A DNA stretch of 64,000 nt from Favolaschia claudopus (Eukaryota; Basidiomycota; Agaricomycetes; Agaricales; Mycenaceae). The DNA lies in assembly GCA_037176885.1 (NCBI GenBank), contig JAWWNJ010000077.1, positions 248,001 to 312,000 on the forward strand, read 5' to 3'. A model generated the notes under the pieces. It was not told the origin of the DNA. It did not search any database and was given only the letters and a program-made list of their open reading frames with translations. Positions 24,736-38,189 of the stretch are shown piece by piece. The stretch's first letter is position 1, and the number at the start of each line of letters is the position of its first letter. The position numbers were made by a program, and so were the translations under genes.

Positions 24736-26223
24736 TCACACAATCGTTTCTTCATTTGTTGGGAAGATAATCGTCGCCTTCTGAGACTTGTACTGGCTTG
24801 TGATGCGAATATCCATTCCGCGCCTGATCAAATCTCGTAGAAGAGGTTCATGAGTGCCAACGACATTGGCAACGAGTTCGGTATCTTGCTCTAGGGATGA
24901 AATCTTCACGTCCAATCGGGCGAGGACACGCTCAGGTTTCACTTCCGTGCTGCTGCTTCGACTGTTCACCGCTTCCAGCAGCGCCTTATCCACTTCGTCC
25001 GGCTTCCAATCTGTCAAGACAAGTGCCTCCAATACTGGAAGAAATTCCGATTCGAGTGCGCGATTCAGCGACCGCACCAGCTCCGCCCTCGATTGCGGTC
25101 GCAAGCGGCTTAATTTCAGGCGAGTGAGCTGCTTCATGTGCTGAAACCACTTGATGGAGATTGTGAACGGCATTGTGTGGTTTGAGAGATCAAGATCGCG
25201 CAGCAAGCCACGCGTGCGGGACAAGAGATCGAGGACGGAATTAGAATCTAGCGAGTAAACGCCGCAAAACTCGAGAGTTGTGAGGGCAGGAAGGGCCAGA
25301 TAAGGTATGATAGCATGGCTGGCATTGCAAAGTGCCAAACAAGTGAGCAGGGGCAGTGTGACGATGCCATCGATGGCCACCGAAGTATCGTCTGCAGCAC
25401 CAGCTCCATAGTATTTGAGTTTGCGCAATCCTGGAGCCGCTCGGAGAACATAGATGCATTCAAGCGTGGAGGTAGAAAGAGCACTGAAACTCTCCAGCAA
25501 TCCCCATGAAGCAGTCAAGGAGGAAGGGGGTATGCCATCCAACACTACACGACGCAATTTGGGTGTTCGTGCTAACGTCGACACAGGCGCGACGAAAGGA
25601 GTGGAGCGGATTTGAGAATCAACATTGCAAATGTCAATATCTTCCAGGAGTGGGAATGACGATTCAAATAGGGGGGCGACGGAGCCGTGGGATATTGCAA
25701 TGTGCAGCTTTCGAAGACGCAGCGCATGTCGGGAGACGATGGAGTTGGCCTGGCCAAACCATGGCGAAATGGTAGCACGGTGACAGACAAAGGACAAGGG
25801 CAGAGCGCCAGCGCGACTCAGCCATCTGTCCGCTTCTTGTTCGATTTTTCCCGGCGCCAAATGCGATATAATACCTACATCAAGAGTGACCCATAACGCA
25901 GGAGTCGACAGGGCAATAGTTCGCCAAGTGTGACAAATCTCGAGAAGGAGAAGCATTGCCCTGCAAGGTTCATACGGTTTGCAATCCTCCTCGTGGACTG
26001 CGGCAGCATAGTGTAGGAATACCTCAGCTGTTATTTCGAGGGGTAGGGTTAGAATCGGAAACTTGAAGGAAAGCGCGTCGACTTCGGCTTCTACAAGAGC
26101 TTCGCGCCCTTGTAGCTGCGTGAGTAGACGGCATTGTTGTGCGATAGAGTCTTTCAGACACGCCAGCTCTTTCCTCAAGCTTTTTTCCCTCAAGCTTGCG
26201 GAATGCATCAAAGAGAACGACAA
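24736..26223 (-). CDS. F-box domain protein
   Basis: Single-exon gene, 495 residues. After a coiled-coil-like N-terminus (LRKELACLKDSIAQQCRLL) comes an F-box of the Agaricomycete type: FPILTLPLEITAEVFLHYAA, then CRAMLLLLEICHTWRTIALS and TPALWVTLDV. The rest is a leucine-rich region with irregular repeats (SFPLLEDIDIC, LRKLKYYGAGA, LRDLDLSNHTM), probably a solenoid for substrate binding. Such proteins are adaptors that link targets to the SCF ubiquitin ligase through Skp1. These F-box genes are greatly expanded in mushrooms; the target is unknown. No introns are needed, as is common in this family. Confidence 0.85.
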   Translation of the reverse strand: MSFSLMHSASLREKSLRKELACLKDSIAQQCRLLTQLQGREALVEAEVDALSFKFPILTLPLEITAEVFLHYAAAVHEEDCKPYEPCRAMLLLLEICHTWRTIALSTPALWVTLDVGIISHLAPGKIEQEADRWLSRAGALPLSFVCHRATISPWFGQANSIVSRHALRLRKLHIAISHGSVAPLFESSFPLLEDIDICNVDSQIRSTPFVAPVSTLARTPKLRRVVLDGIPPSSLTASWGLLESFSALSTSTLECIYVLRAAPGLRKLKYYGAGAADDTSVAIDGIVTLPLLTCLALCNASHAIIPYLALPALTTLEFCGVYSLDSNSVLDLLSRTRGLLRDLDLSNHTMPFTISIKWFQHMKQLTRLKLSRLRPQSRAELVRSLNRALESEFLPVLEALVLTDWKPDEVDKALLEAVNSRSSSTEVKPERVLARLDVKISSLEQDTELVANVVGTHEPLLRDLIRRGMDIRITSQYKSQKATIIFPTNEETIV

Positions 26224-26312
26224 GATGTGCTTTAAACCTTCTTTGATCGGATCGGAATGATGGAACGAAGCTCAACCTTCAAAGAACGTCATCGAACTCA
26301 TAACCTTGTTTA

Positions 26313-26387
26313 CAGCGCTTTTAGATTCTATGCGGAAAACGTAAAAAATTCTCAGGGTGGCTGTGCAGGACCCGGGAACCCCTGCCC
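26313..26387 (+). repeat. Left terminal inverted repeat
   Basis: Left arm of the inverted-repeat element, pairing with 26992-27066. It starts CAGCGCTTTT directly after a TA dinucleotide. Confidence 0.8.
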
Positions 26388-26991
26388 CTGATTTCTGCTT
26401 GCTGAGCCTTGCTCTGGACGGTGCTGCGAAGATGTGGGCTTTATCTACTACCATAACTAATGTGCCGATACTCTGTATACTACATAGACCCTTCTCAGAC
26501 AGTTTTTCGGAACCAATACCTCCCATAATTGCCGAAGCGAACGGTCTGCGCTCGCCCACTATTTGAGCCCAAACAACCATGCAGCAGCGAGAAACAGCAA
26601 AGAATATGCTCGAATGTACCTCCTCATCACGATACACCTGGATGACCGCCCACAGACATCGAGAAAGGCTTGGGAAGGGGTCTTCATGGGCAGAATTGGA
26701 CGATGTGCAAAGAAAGAACCCTCCTCGAAGCGGACAAAGAGCGTTGCATGGAGTATAGGAACTCCCATCAGCTTCAGCGTCGAAACGGAGCAAAACTAGC
26801 CATACAGAACGACATGCACGCGCCGTATGCAAAACTTCCAAAATCTCCCCCTAGTAGCGTGTCCTTGCGGGATTTCACGCGCTCCGATCCAGAAAGCGAG
26901 GGGGATACATCACCAGGAGACCAAGCTCCAACGACGGCTGAGAATACTGTTCATAACATGGCAAGAGAGACGGTGGAGGTGAGAGAGAGTA

Positions 26992-27066
26992 GGCGAGGAG
27001 TTCCCGGGTCCTGCACAGCCACCCTGAGGATTTTTTACGTTTTCCGCATAGAATCTAAAAGCGCTG
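26992..27066 (-). repeat. Right terminal inverted repeat
   Basis: Right arm of the element, the inverted copy of 26313-26387, ending AAAAGCGCTG directly before a TA dinucleotide. Confidence 0.8.
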
Positions 27067-27164
27067 TAACGCGATTCAGACGCAGATGGTCCTTTAAACG
27101 ACAACCCATATTCCATCTCAAAATTACATTGTACAGTAAATCCACACTCTAGATAGCAATACAC

Positions 27165-28492
27165 TCATGCCGGGACCTTCTTCGTGAAAAATGTGGATAA
27201 TTTGGCCATTCCACCAGTGTTGGCTTTCTTCAGCTTTTCCACTCCATGCGATGTCGTTTGTTTCCGCTTCTTATCTACTGCCACGGGCGCAGCTTTCGTT
27301 TTTGCGGGTTTTTGGACAGTAAGGTCAGCAGCATTCTCATCTTCAACTGTTTTGTTATACGCGTCCAAGGCCGTGAAGCTGAAGCATCTTGAGCAATACA
27401 CTAGGGAGGGACTAGCACATTCACTCACTCATATGAAGCAATTAGTAAATTCCGTATTGGCGGAGGGATATATTGCGCAACTAGATCGCATGCTGCTCGA
27501 ACACGTCCAACTAACATAGATGTGTTGGCATAAAATAACGCATAATTTGCAACTCACGTTTAAGCAGTTCTTCTTTCCCATCTTCCATCAATCCATCCTT
27601 TGCAAGGTTGCGAACCATGGTTCGCGAGATCTCGACAGTTTCTGGACGAGACAGTCGCTCGACTTTGAGTCGGAGCCATTCTACAACCTTTTCGGGCGAA
27701 AACCGGTATACCGTGATGTCCTCAGTTATTTCTTGCGGAACAGTGAGTGAGGCAGACGAAAATGATAATCGCATACCTTTGACATCACACACGCGCTTGA
27801 GGGCAGCGTTGCAGCATTCCATCGACGTGAATTGAGCGACATCGTCTCTTGAAATGATGAGAGACGAGTCTTTGTCTGCGGTCGAGGAAGAGGATTCCTC
27901 CAAGTTGGCGGCCGCGTCTTCGAAAATCTCGTCTGCAGGTCGGAACTTCCCCCTTTCACCATTCTCCTGCATGACTTTCAGTTCGTGATTCTTTCTACTC
28001 ATCTTTGTTGGCCTACAGGATAGACGGATTGTAGGATAGGGATGAGAAGGAAGGCTGGGTCTATGGGTGTCATGACCAAGAGTTTGCCGTCTTGTTGAGA
28101 GATGAGCGGAGCGCCATTCCATACATTGAATGGAGAGTCTTACCGGATACCACCTCTTGGCCCATGAACCAAGACCGGGCATTCGTCGGAGCTATGGCTT
28201 GGACTTCGAGTATTGCATCTCGCGTTGAGCCGTCGTTTCTGCGAGGATTTTGGGGCAAAAATAAGGAGGCGAGTCCTAGCACAAATCAGATTTTGATGCT
28301 TTACGCGTCTTGCGATACGGTGCGCACCGGTTCTTGGATGAGGGAGTCGCAGAAAACGTTGTTCAGCACGGAAGTCGGATGGAGTGTCTGTCGAAGTATG
28401 TAACGCGTCTATATCTCGCTATAAGCCGTATATCGCAGTGCAGACCGCAGAAAGAGATCACCGGAGGGGAGAATCGCGATGTGGGTGGCCAT
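27165..28492 (-). CDS. RNH202: Ribonuclease H2 subunit B
   Basis: At least seven exons join in frame. The N-terminus is MATHIAILPSGDLFL, then RAEQRFLRLPHPRTG and LASLFLP. The core has ILEVQAIAP, RSWFMGQEVVSG, then DGKLLVMTPIDPAFLLIPIL, FRPADEIFEDAA, FTSMECCNAALKRVCDVK, VYRFSPEKVVEWLRLKVERL, CDLVAQYIPPPIRNLL and a Lys-rich tail ending STFFTKKVPA. The order TPIDPxFLLIPIL, CCNAALKRVCDVK, CDLxxQYxPP is diagnostic for RNase H2B. The final block, TFFTKK, resembles a PCNA-interacting peptide. The protein is the structural B subunit of the heterotrimer that removes ribonucleotides from DNA in the nucleus. It diverges from the phosducin-like gene across 121 bases. Confidence 0.93.
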
Positions 28493-28613
28493 GAACGTGG
28501 TTGTGCTCGAGACGCGTTGTGTACACTTGTTTGTAGCCGGATCACATTTCCCGGCCCGGGACCGCACTCTACCGCTTACCCTCATCCATTCAACCCTGAA
28601 CGTTGAACACCAA
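28493..28613. promoter_or_regulatory. Compact divergent promoter (RNase H2B / phosducin-like)
   Basis: Only 121 bases separate the two start codons, which face away from each other, so transcription of both genes must start within or close to this spacer. Confidence 0.6.
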
Positions 28614-29732
28614 ATGGCCGAACTTGAGCGTCTCGTCCTGTCTGGAGAACTCTTCCAATCTTCGGGCACCTCCTCACCACCAAGAGCCCCGTCTCCTGAT
28701 GCAGGATGGCACGACGATGAGCTGAACTTGTCGGACGACGGCAAAGATTACGATTCGGACACAGAGCGTCGGGCTGCATTTGACAAATACTTGAAAGAGC
28801 AAGAAAAACAGCTGGATTCCATTGGGATGGGACCCGGACGGACGGGTGTCAAGGGCGTTATAAGAGATCGCGACGAGGCAGAAGCACTGAAACGAGGGAA
28901 GCAATCTCGGGATCTAGCAGCCGCGATGGACAAGTTGGAGAAGACTCATTTGGGAGGCAAAACATATCTAGAGGAGGAGAGGGAGAAGGGCGAGGACGCC
29001 GATGAATTGGTCTTGAAAGAGCGGCAGAGAATGGAAGAGCGAAAAAATGTGTTCGGGGAAACCCGCAAGGGTCGGTTTGGACATCTACGGGAGGTCGGCG
29101 TCAAAGGTTTCTTGCATGCCGTAGAAGATGAGCAGAAGGGGACATGGGTTGTCGTTCATTTATACGAACCGGTGGGTGCAACAACAAGCGCGTATCTTCT
29201 CTGACTAGATGCATCGCAGTCTCTGGATCGATGTTATCTACTGGACGATGCACTGGCTCGTCTCGCTCGCATTCATTCCAATACGAAATTCCTTCGAGCT
29301 AGGTCATCGGCCTTGGGGTTCGCTACTACCTCATCATCCTCCCGCGGCGCACCTTTCCTAAAACGTGCCGTTCGGGCACATCAGGGGGACGCCGATGATC
29401 CCTATGACGAAAAGGACGAGGATGAAGACGAGGAGGAGGAAGAAATCTCCGATGATAATGTTGACCTCGACATGCTTCCGACCATGCTCGTTTATCGTGA
29501 CGGCGAACTCGTTCACAATTGGGTTCGGGTCGATTGGGAAGCAGGGCAGGGAGGTATAGAGGAACTGCTTGACCGGTACATCTTTCCAATTAGTTTGTAA
29601 CCAATTCGACGCTGATCCAAATCCAGTCATCACATCCTACCGCAAAGTACGCCGCATTCACGAAATCTGGGCCTGCCCAGCGACGACGAAGACGATTTAA
29701 TATGGAGCGACGACGAAGACGGAATCATCTAG
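28614..29732 (+). CDS. Phosducin-like protein (thioredoxin-fold)
   Basis: Three exons. The first begins MAELERLVLSGELFQSSG and ends ...VVVHLYEP. It holds an acidic, helical N-terminal region with Lys/Glu-rich helices (LERTHLGGKTYLEEEREK-like). The phosducin thioredoxin-like domain follows: EVGVKGFLHAVEDEQKGTWV, SLDRCYLLDDALARLARIHS, LDMLPTMLVYRDGELVHNWV. The last exon ends LIWSDDEDGII, an acidic tail. Phosducin-like proteins assist folding of G-protein beta-gamma or tubulin/actin with the CCT chaperonin; which class applies here is inferred (Plp1-like by the Glu/Asp-rich insert). An unusually long poly-acidic stretch (EDEDEEEEE) splits the domain. Confidence 0.85.
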
Positions 29733-29922
29733 ACCACTCTTGACTTTCTTCTTCGCATTCAGGTACTGTATCAATTATGTAGCGTATACCCAAGGATTTT
29801 AGACCCCTCGATAATCTGCCATGGACCTCGAACTGTTTAAGTAGGAAATTGTACAACATGCAATCAAGATAAGTAAAGCAACATTCAAGATACAAAAAGA
29901 TCAAGATTCATTGAAAAAGATC

Positions 29923-31569
29923 TCAGAATAATGCCCACTCCTCGAATGCTCCTTGCCCAAACCTGAAGAAACCGGTACTCCCCGCATCGACAACAGCAAC
30001 GATCACAGTCTTTTTGCCAGCCTTGATGGCCATAAACGGGTGTGGACGCCGTGATGCCGTCGTACTCTCTGGAGGTGGAGGACGCAACCAGGGTAAAATG
30101 CGATGAATGAACGAGACAGGCGGCGGCGGAGGGGGTACAGTTTTCTGGGGTTTTAGTGGTAGTGGAGTGCCTTGGGGCGTTCGGCGTTGTCGAGGGAGGG
30201 GCGGAGGCATTTCGGGCGAGATATCGAACAAATCCGTCAGTTCGCGAAGCGAAGGCATTGGGGTCGTTCGGGCACTATTGAACAGTTATTCCCAACTTCT
30301 GTTGCGAGATCTGAACGACTTACTTGACGACTACAATCTGATAGTCTGGAAGACCGGGCTCAGATTTGCGAAATGGGGTGACGGGCTTATATACGTTGTA
30401 GAAGATACGGTATGGAGACTGTTTTACAGGGGAATCTGCCGTGGTCGGAAGAAGAGGTACGCTGTGTCCAGCAGGTATAAATCGAAGAGCACGAAATACG
30501 GCACCTAAAGCACTGGTTAATAAGGAGGCCAGAGTAATCAAAGAGAACTGACTATAATTCTTGTCGCGGATAAGCCATCGGCTGGGCCGGAATGGTTTCC
30601 ACCAGTTGAGACCACCAGTGAACAGGCGAATTACTCTGGAAAAACACGAAGAGAAGAGGGTCCGTATTCTGCCCAATACCGACGCGGTTCTTTGGTTGAG
30701 GGGCGAGAGATCAAACGGCGGAGCACGAGGATACAAAGAATTGGGAGGGGATGCCCGAGTGACCACATATCCCAAGCGTTTGAGGTATGCATACACCTAT
30801 AGTTCACTTGGATTCGGGCAAGGAACAGACAGAACGTGAGACGGACCTGATAACGCTCCAAGGTTAAATCCTCAGTTCCTATCATCTCACTGAACGCCTG
30901 CTGAGCACTCATCGGTGATCCAAGCACTTCTTCAAGATCATCGACACCGGCAAGGTTCAAGTCAGTTTCCTTCCAACAAAATACCGAGCCTCTCTCAATG
31001 AGGTACAGAGCTTCTTCCGGTAAAAGCTCCAGTCTTTTATGTGTCTTTTCGACGCCATCGGCCGTGACTACGGGACGGGGGACGGAATGGCCAATAGATG
31101 AGAATATAACACCACGAGAGACGGTCGCGTGAGCCCTTGCAAGCCGAGGATACCAAATCGCATAGCTGACAGCCTTACTGTTAAGACATAGTATGCCAAA
31201 CTTCAGATCAAGATACAAAAGCCCAGAATGGATTTTTCAGCACCTAGAGATGGTCCGAGTTGCCTTCAAAGCATCGAACATGGCATTTCTTGATCTATCA
31301 AGGACATGCAGCTGCAAGCCGGATCCGCCTCCAGGTTGTGGTTCAAACTCCTTCTCTCCGCGTCGCGGAATCACAGGGCGTGCGGTGCTCGGTCTACCGG
31401 CTTGAACAAGGACGATACAGACGCTGTAAATTGGAGCTTACAAGAGTTTGGTCCAATCAAGAACAACATCTCCTTCGTCCTCAGACGCCTCTTCGCCGTC
31501 TTCGGGGGGGTTATTATCGGGGGCCATTGCCGGAGGTTTTGCGTCTGGCTGCTCCAGAGAGTCGTCCAT
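29923..31569 (-). CDS. SEN54: tRNA-splicing endonuclease subunit Sen54
   Basis: A multi-exon minus-strand gene. The start reads MDDSLEQPDAKPPAM. Next come the conserved N-terminal blocks RPVIPRRGEKEFEPQ-like, SRNAMFDALKATRTIS, then LLPEEALYLIERGSVFCW, SAQQAFSEMI and TLERYQVYAYLKRLGYVV. A long variable middle is followed by YRIFYNVYKPVTPFRKSEPG and DYQIVVV. The C-terminus has FMAIKAGKKTVIVAVVDAGS and ends EEWALF. This order matches Sen54, the structural subunit that pairs with Sen2 in the endonuclease that excises tRNA introns. It diverges from the zinc-cluster factor across about 250 bases and converges on the phosducin-like gene across about 190 bases. Confidence 0.92.
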
Positions 31570-31821
31570 GGTGAGTCTACTGACTCTCTGAGTTTGACTC
31601 GCCGACAGTGACGAGGAGTGTGACCAACGCGTGACGCGACAAGTCGCGATGTTAGCTTTGGCGTGTGTCGCCAAACAATTAGCTGAATGACATTGATTGG
31701 CAATTAGCAATGACTTGCCGCTGCCGTATACCGCAGTATGCAACTTGCATAATTGTCTGTTCTCGAACCACATACCGCAGCGGCGCAGCGTACTCGTGTT
31801 CCACGAATCTTGCCCATAACC
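31570..31821. promoter_or_regulatory. Divergent promoter region (SEN54 / zinc-cluster factor)
   Basis: 252 bases between two outward-facing start codons. Both promoters must lie here. Confidence 0.5.
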
Positions 31822-34800
31822 ATGTCTGATCCCTCAATTCCTACCCCTGGTTCGAAAAAGCGGCGCCTCCAGGTAATGGTTGGCGGCTAGTCGAATTTCA
31901 AGCTGCTGAACTCTGGGTCTCACAGGGAGCTTGCGATATCTGTCGGTGAGTCTGGTAGAAAAGGGAGGGGAATCACGAATTGACAATAGTGGTTGTCGAA
32001 AGGAGCAAAAAGAGTAAGTGGACGCTTGCTATGTACACATTTAACAAAACCTATCATCTCCTCTGCTTCACAGTCAGATGTGCGTTCGTTCCAAACGCTT
32101 GGACGTAAATTGGTGCTGAAAGTTCGCGCCATAGGCGATTCTGCAAAGATGCCGAACAATATATGTTCGAACTGTGCGTGCTGTCTTTCGATGAGGGAGA
32201 AGATACTCAAAAATTTATAAAGGCATAGCATTTGATTCAAAATGCACGCATCTGGCGTCAGCAGCTAATGTATGCCGCCTACAAAGCTTTATGAGGTTGA
32301 TTCTCAATCATTTGGTTAGAGACGCCCTGGAGTCTCGTCCGGTCAACCCAGTCAACCCGCAGTACAAGAACAACTTCATCGCCCTACAACCCCAATTCAT
32401 AGTCGGATTGAGGCAATTCTGTCTCCTCAGTATACTTTACCTACAGATTCGGCTTCTATCCTGCGGACATTGGTTGAACTAGCTACATACGCGAAGGCAC
32501 TCGAGCAAGAACTAGCCGGCTTCAAAACCGTCCTCGAAGACGCACCCATTGCGGATTCTAGCACGGCGTACACACGGCCGCCTACGCCGACTGATCTGAC
32601 CCTCACCGCAACTGATGGTTGTGTTCTCATAGGTTGATACTTTCGCCGATTCGTTGTGATATGGTTCACAATCGCACCCAGACTTGAACGAGCGTATGAG
32701 GGGTCTGATGATTAACTCGAGTCACAACCGGTTTTATGGTCAATCTTCCGACATCATGCTTGTGAAAATGGCCATGGATGTCAAGCGCGAAACAGGCGAA
32801 GACAAGAAACTCGCGGACCACCTTGTTGCGATCAAGCGACCTGAATACTGGGAAACCTATCCTGTGCGCGATGTCGATGGATCATCAATCACTCAACTCA
32901 CTAACTATTGACCAAACAGTGGCATCAGCCGCCCCCCGAACCCGAAGACATATACATCTTTCCCGAGAAGGATCTCATGGATGATCTCATACAGTGTATG
33001 TCATTTCTATCATCTTCACCTCGCATCCTCAGTCCAGCCGTGCGTTTCCAGTATTCTTCACTCACGTGCATCCATTCATTGCGCTGCTGCATCGCCAAAC
33101 TTTCGAAAAATCTGTAAGAGAAGGTCTGCACCTGCGCGACAGCCGCTTTGGAGCGACTTTGCTCCTTGTATGTGCCCTTGCAGCACGAGTGAGATCCTGG
33201 TTCATATCAATGTCATCGCGTGTATTGAACAGAGTTTTTAGTACTCCAGCGACCCCCGAGTTTATCTCGAGGGCACGAACCAGTCAAACCACAGTTGCGG
33301 TTGGAGGTGGGCGGGACAAATTAGATTTGTGAAGCAATCCTTCACCACCACGCCATCTCTGTACGATGTACAAATATGTTGTGTAAGCCTGTTTCTCCTC
33401 GTCTTCTCCGTGACTTTCATCGCCCCTTAGCTTTCAGTCATATTTTTGCAAGGCACCGGCTGTCCCGAATTGTGCTGGGTATAATGGTTTCCTTACTACC
33501 ACACTGTCGAGTTGGCTGACCATTGCAAGGTATTAACGTCGATTGGCATTCGGTTGGCTCAAGACGTAGGAGCTCATCGAAGACGGAGGTACACTGGAGA
33601 TAAACCTGCCGAAGACCAACTCTGGACCAGAGCCTTCTGTATGTACAATCTTCGCGCTCTGATACATGCAGCTGAATTGAACCTTCGAGGGGTTCTGGTC
33701 TGTATCGACATTCTTCTCAGCGCATCTTTTGGGAGACCTCGTGCAACAACGGCGGATGAGTAAGCGCAGGCCCCTTTCTATGCACTACATATAATTTCCC
33801 TCAGTTTTGATTTGGATCTACCGGTAGAATGCGACGATGAATATTGGGATGGGCCTGAACCCTTTAAACAACCTCCAGAGAAACCCTCTGAATTGGCGTA
33901 TGTCAACTGCTACATCAAGCTGCTGGACATTCTGGGCTTTGCACAGAGAACTTTGGTGCGTGTTTAGACGCCTCGGTATATAGTGACTGAGTGCTATCCA
34001 GTATACGCTCAAACGATCAAAGAAACGGGGTACCGAGGCTGAACAATGGAATCGGCAAGTGGTAGCCGAAATAGAGTATGTCAAAGCACTATTTCCCATT
34101 CATAAGCTCATCAATCTGCAACAGCTCAGCGATGGTGCGTGGGTTATAATTTGGAGTGGAGCTGGCTTATTAGAAACGCAGAATAACTGGATTGATGCCT
34201 TGCCGGAACATTTAAAGTGGAATCCCCATCGAGAGGATTCGACTTTTGCGCAACAGTCGGCGTCGCTTTATGCATCATACTACCACGTTCAAATCCAGGT
34301 AAAGTTTGATTATTCCCTGCGCAACATTCTCACCCCATGAACAGGTCCATAGGCCCTTTATCCCAGTTCCAGGTCGTTCGTCTCCTTTGTAAGTTGAACG
34401 GCCGGGGTCTTTCGCAAAACATCGCTGAACGCATGTCATCAACAAATATCACAACAACAGAGCATATGCTTCTCTAGCGGTTTGCGCAAGCGCGGCACGG
34501 TCATGCAGCCACTTCATGGCGCAATCACAGATACTACCTCTCGCCCACGTCATGGTACTGTGCTTTCTCGATCGACTGCTGAACAAACTGAAAAGAACGA
34601 CTTGAACAGATGGCGCTCTTCGACTCTTCTGTTATCTTGATGCTGATCGTTTGGTCTGGAAAACGTAACGGACTCAGCCTGGATACAAGCAAGGAAATAC
34701 GCGACGTACACTCAAACCTTCGCATTTTTCAAACTCTGGAAGGACGCTGGCAAATAGCCGGAAGGTTGTGGTAAGATGCTCCACGCACAGGCCTTACCTG

Positions 34801-35365
34801 GGACTTCATACGTTTCAGGGATACGATATACGCCATGCTTAGTGCTGGTGATTTCCTCGAATCGAAGGCAAAGACTCCACCGTCCCTGAAACGAGACAGA
34901 GATTCAGAAACTCCATCCACTGACTTGGGACACAGCATCTCAGCCAGCTCATATAGCCCACACCCGAGTCCTGGAGGGACATCCTCAACCGGATCTGATT
35001 CTTCCTCTGTCAAACCCCCGAGTTTGGGTCACCCACATCGCTACTCGGTACAGCAAAACTTGGAAGACCCGCCGCTTGAAAGAAACCCTTCTGCCCATTT
35101 ACCTGTCCACCCACCGATGCAACCATTTGAGATCAGCAATCCCTTCGTGCCCAATGCGCATTTTTCCATTGACAATTTTGTATCCGACGGCATGGATGGA
35201 TGGTCGGAGGCGTTCTTACCCCAACCAGAGAACGATCCGTTGTCGCAAAAGGTGCTTCCTTCGGACTTCTTCTCGTCGATAGTCGACAACACGTTGGGTA
35301 CTACTGAAGGTGAACCTGCTTGGGCTTACGCGTCTGCAACTGACATCACGTTCGTAAATCCTTGA
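31822..35365 (+). CDS. Zn2Cys6 transcription factor with fungal-specific TF domain
   Basis: The zinc cluster is spread over six exons (31822-31872, 31926-31945, 32003-32013, 32074-32079, 32135-32173 and one from 32223). Joined, they encode GACDICRSKKIRC, then CSNC and CTH, giving six Cys with spacing C-X2-C-X6-C-X9-C-X2-C-X6-C, exactly the Gal4-type class. Only this splicing restores all six cysteines. A fungal-specific transcription factor domain follows: FTHVHPFIALLHRQTFEKSV, AGQIRFVKQSF-like, GIRLAQDVGAHRR and a DQLWTRAF-like block, then a long helical region. The C-terminal 170 residues are Ser/Pro-rich and acidic, like an activation domain. The factor binds DNA in the nucleus; its targets are unknown. 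Confidence 0.88.
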
Positions 35366-35517
35366 CCCCGAGACAACTGAATTAATCCCCCGGCATATAG
35401 TTGGACGAACTGGGATCAACACCTGCAAGGCGGGATCCATGAAACACCACATTTCTAACAATAAACAATCTATAATATGTTGTGTATGTTCCTTGCTTTG
35501 TCGCTTTTGCTATCCAT
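35366..35517. other. Convergent spacer
   Basis: 152 bases between the stops of the zinc-cluster factor and ATP sulfurylase, which converge. It presumably contains both 3' ends. Confidence 0.5.
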
Positions 35518-37880
<2,363 letters not shown>

Positions 37881-38189
37881 TGCGTTTTTTGTTTACCTTC
37901 CTGGGTAAAACGGGAATGGCTCTATTCGTGCGAGAGAGGATAGTCGACTACACAGCCAGACCTTCGGATGAACACAGCGCACAATAAAAGGAATCAAACG
38001 ATAGTTGATCCGAGTTTTGAATCGCGTGCACATTTGATTTAGCCCAGACTTAGAATATTTCAAATGTATGCCGGTCAAAATCAAATGCAGCTTGAGCTCT
38101 TTTTTTGTCGGAACTAACTCCCGCTCGTTTTTCTTGAGCTATCCCTTGCTCATTGCCAGACGTTTTGACTCTCGTGCCCTGGATAAGTG
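37881..38189. promoter_or_regulatory. Spacer between ATP sulfurylase and repeat-family gene
   Basis: 309 bases between two divergent starts. It should contain the MET3 promoter and, if it is transcribed, that of the repeat-family gene. No long terminal repeat or inverted end was found here. Confidence 0.4.

Larger units (their letters stand above)
26313..27066. mobile_element. Non-autonomous DNA element with about 75-bp terminal inverted repeats
   Basis: The left end (26313-26387) and the reverse complement of the right end (26992-27066) match almost throughout, with only a few mismatches over about 75 bases. Both begin CAGCGCTTTTAGATTCTATG. A TA dinucleotide flanks each end (26311-26312 and 27067-27068), as expected for a Tc1/mariner-type TA target duplication. 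The 754-base length and lack of a transposase-like frame mark it as a MITE-like, non-autonomous copy. An open frame on the minus strand inside it shows no family similarity. It sits in the F-box/RNase H2B intergenic region. Confidence 0.8.

Noticed and set aside
26272..26841. A 189-codon minus-strand open frame in the inverted-repeat element
   Set aside because: It starts across one terminal repeat, has no transposase motifs and low coding character.
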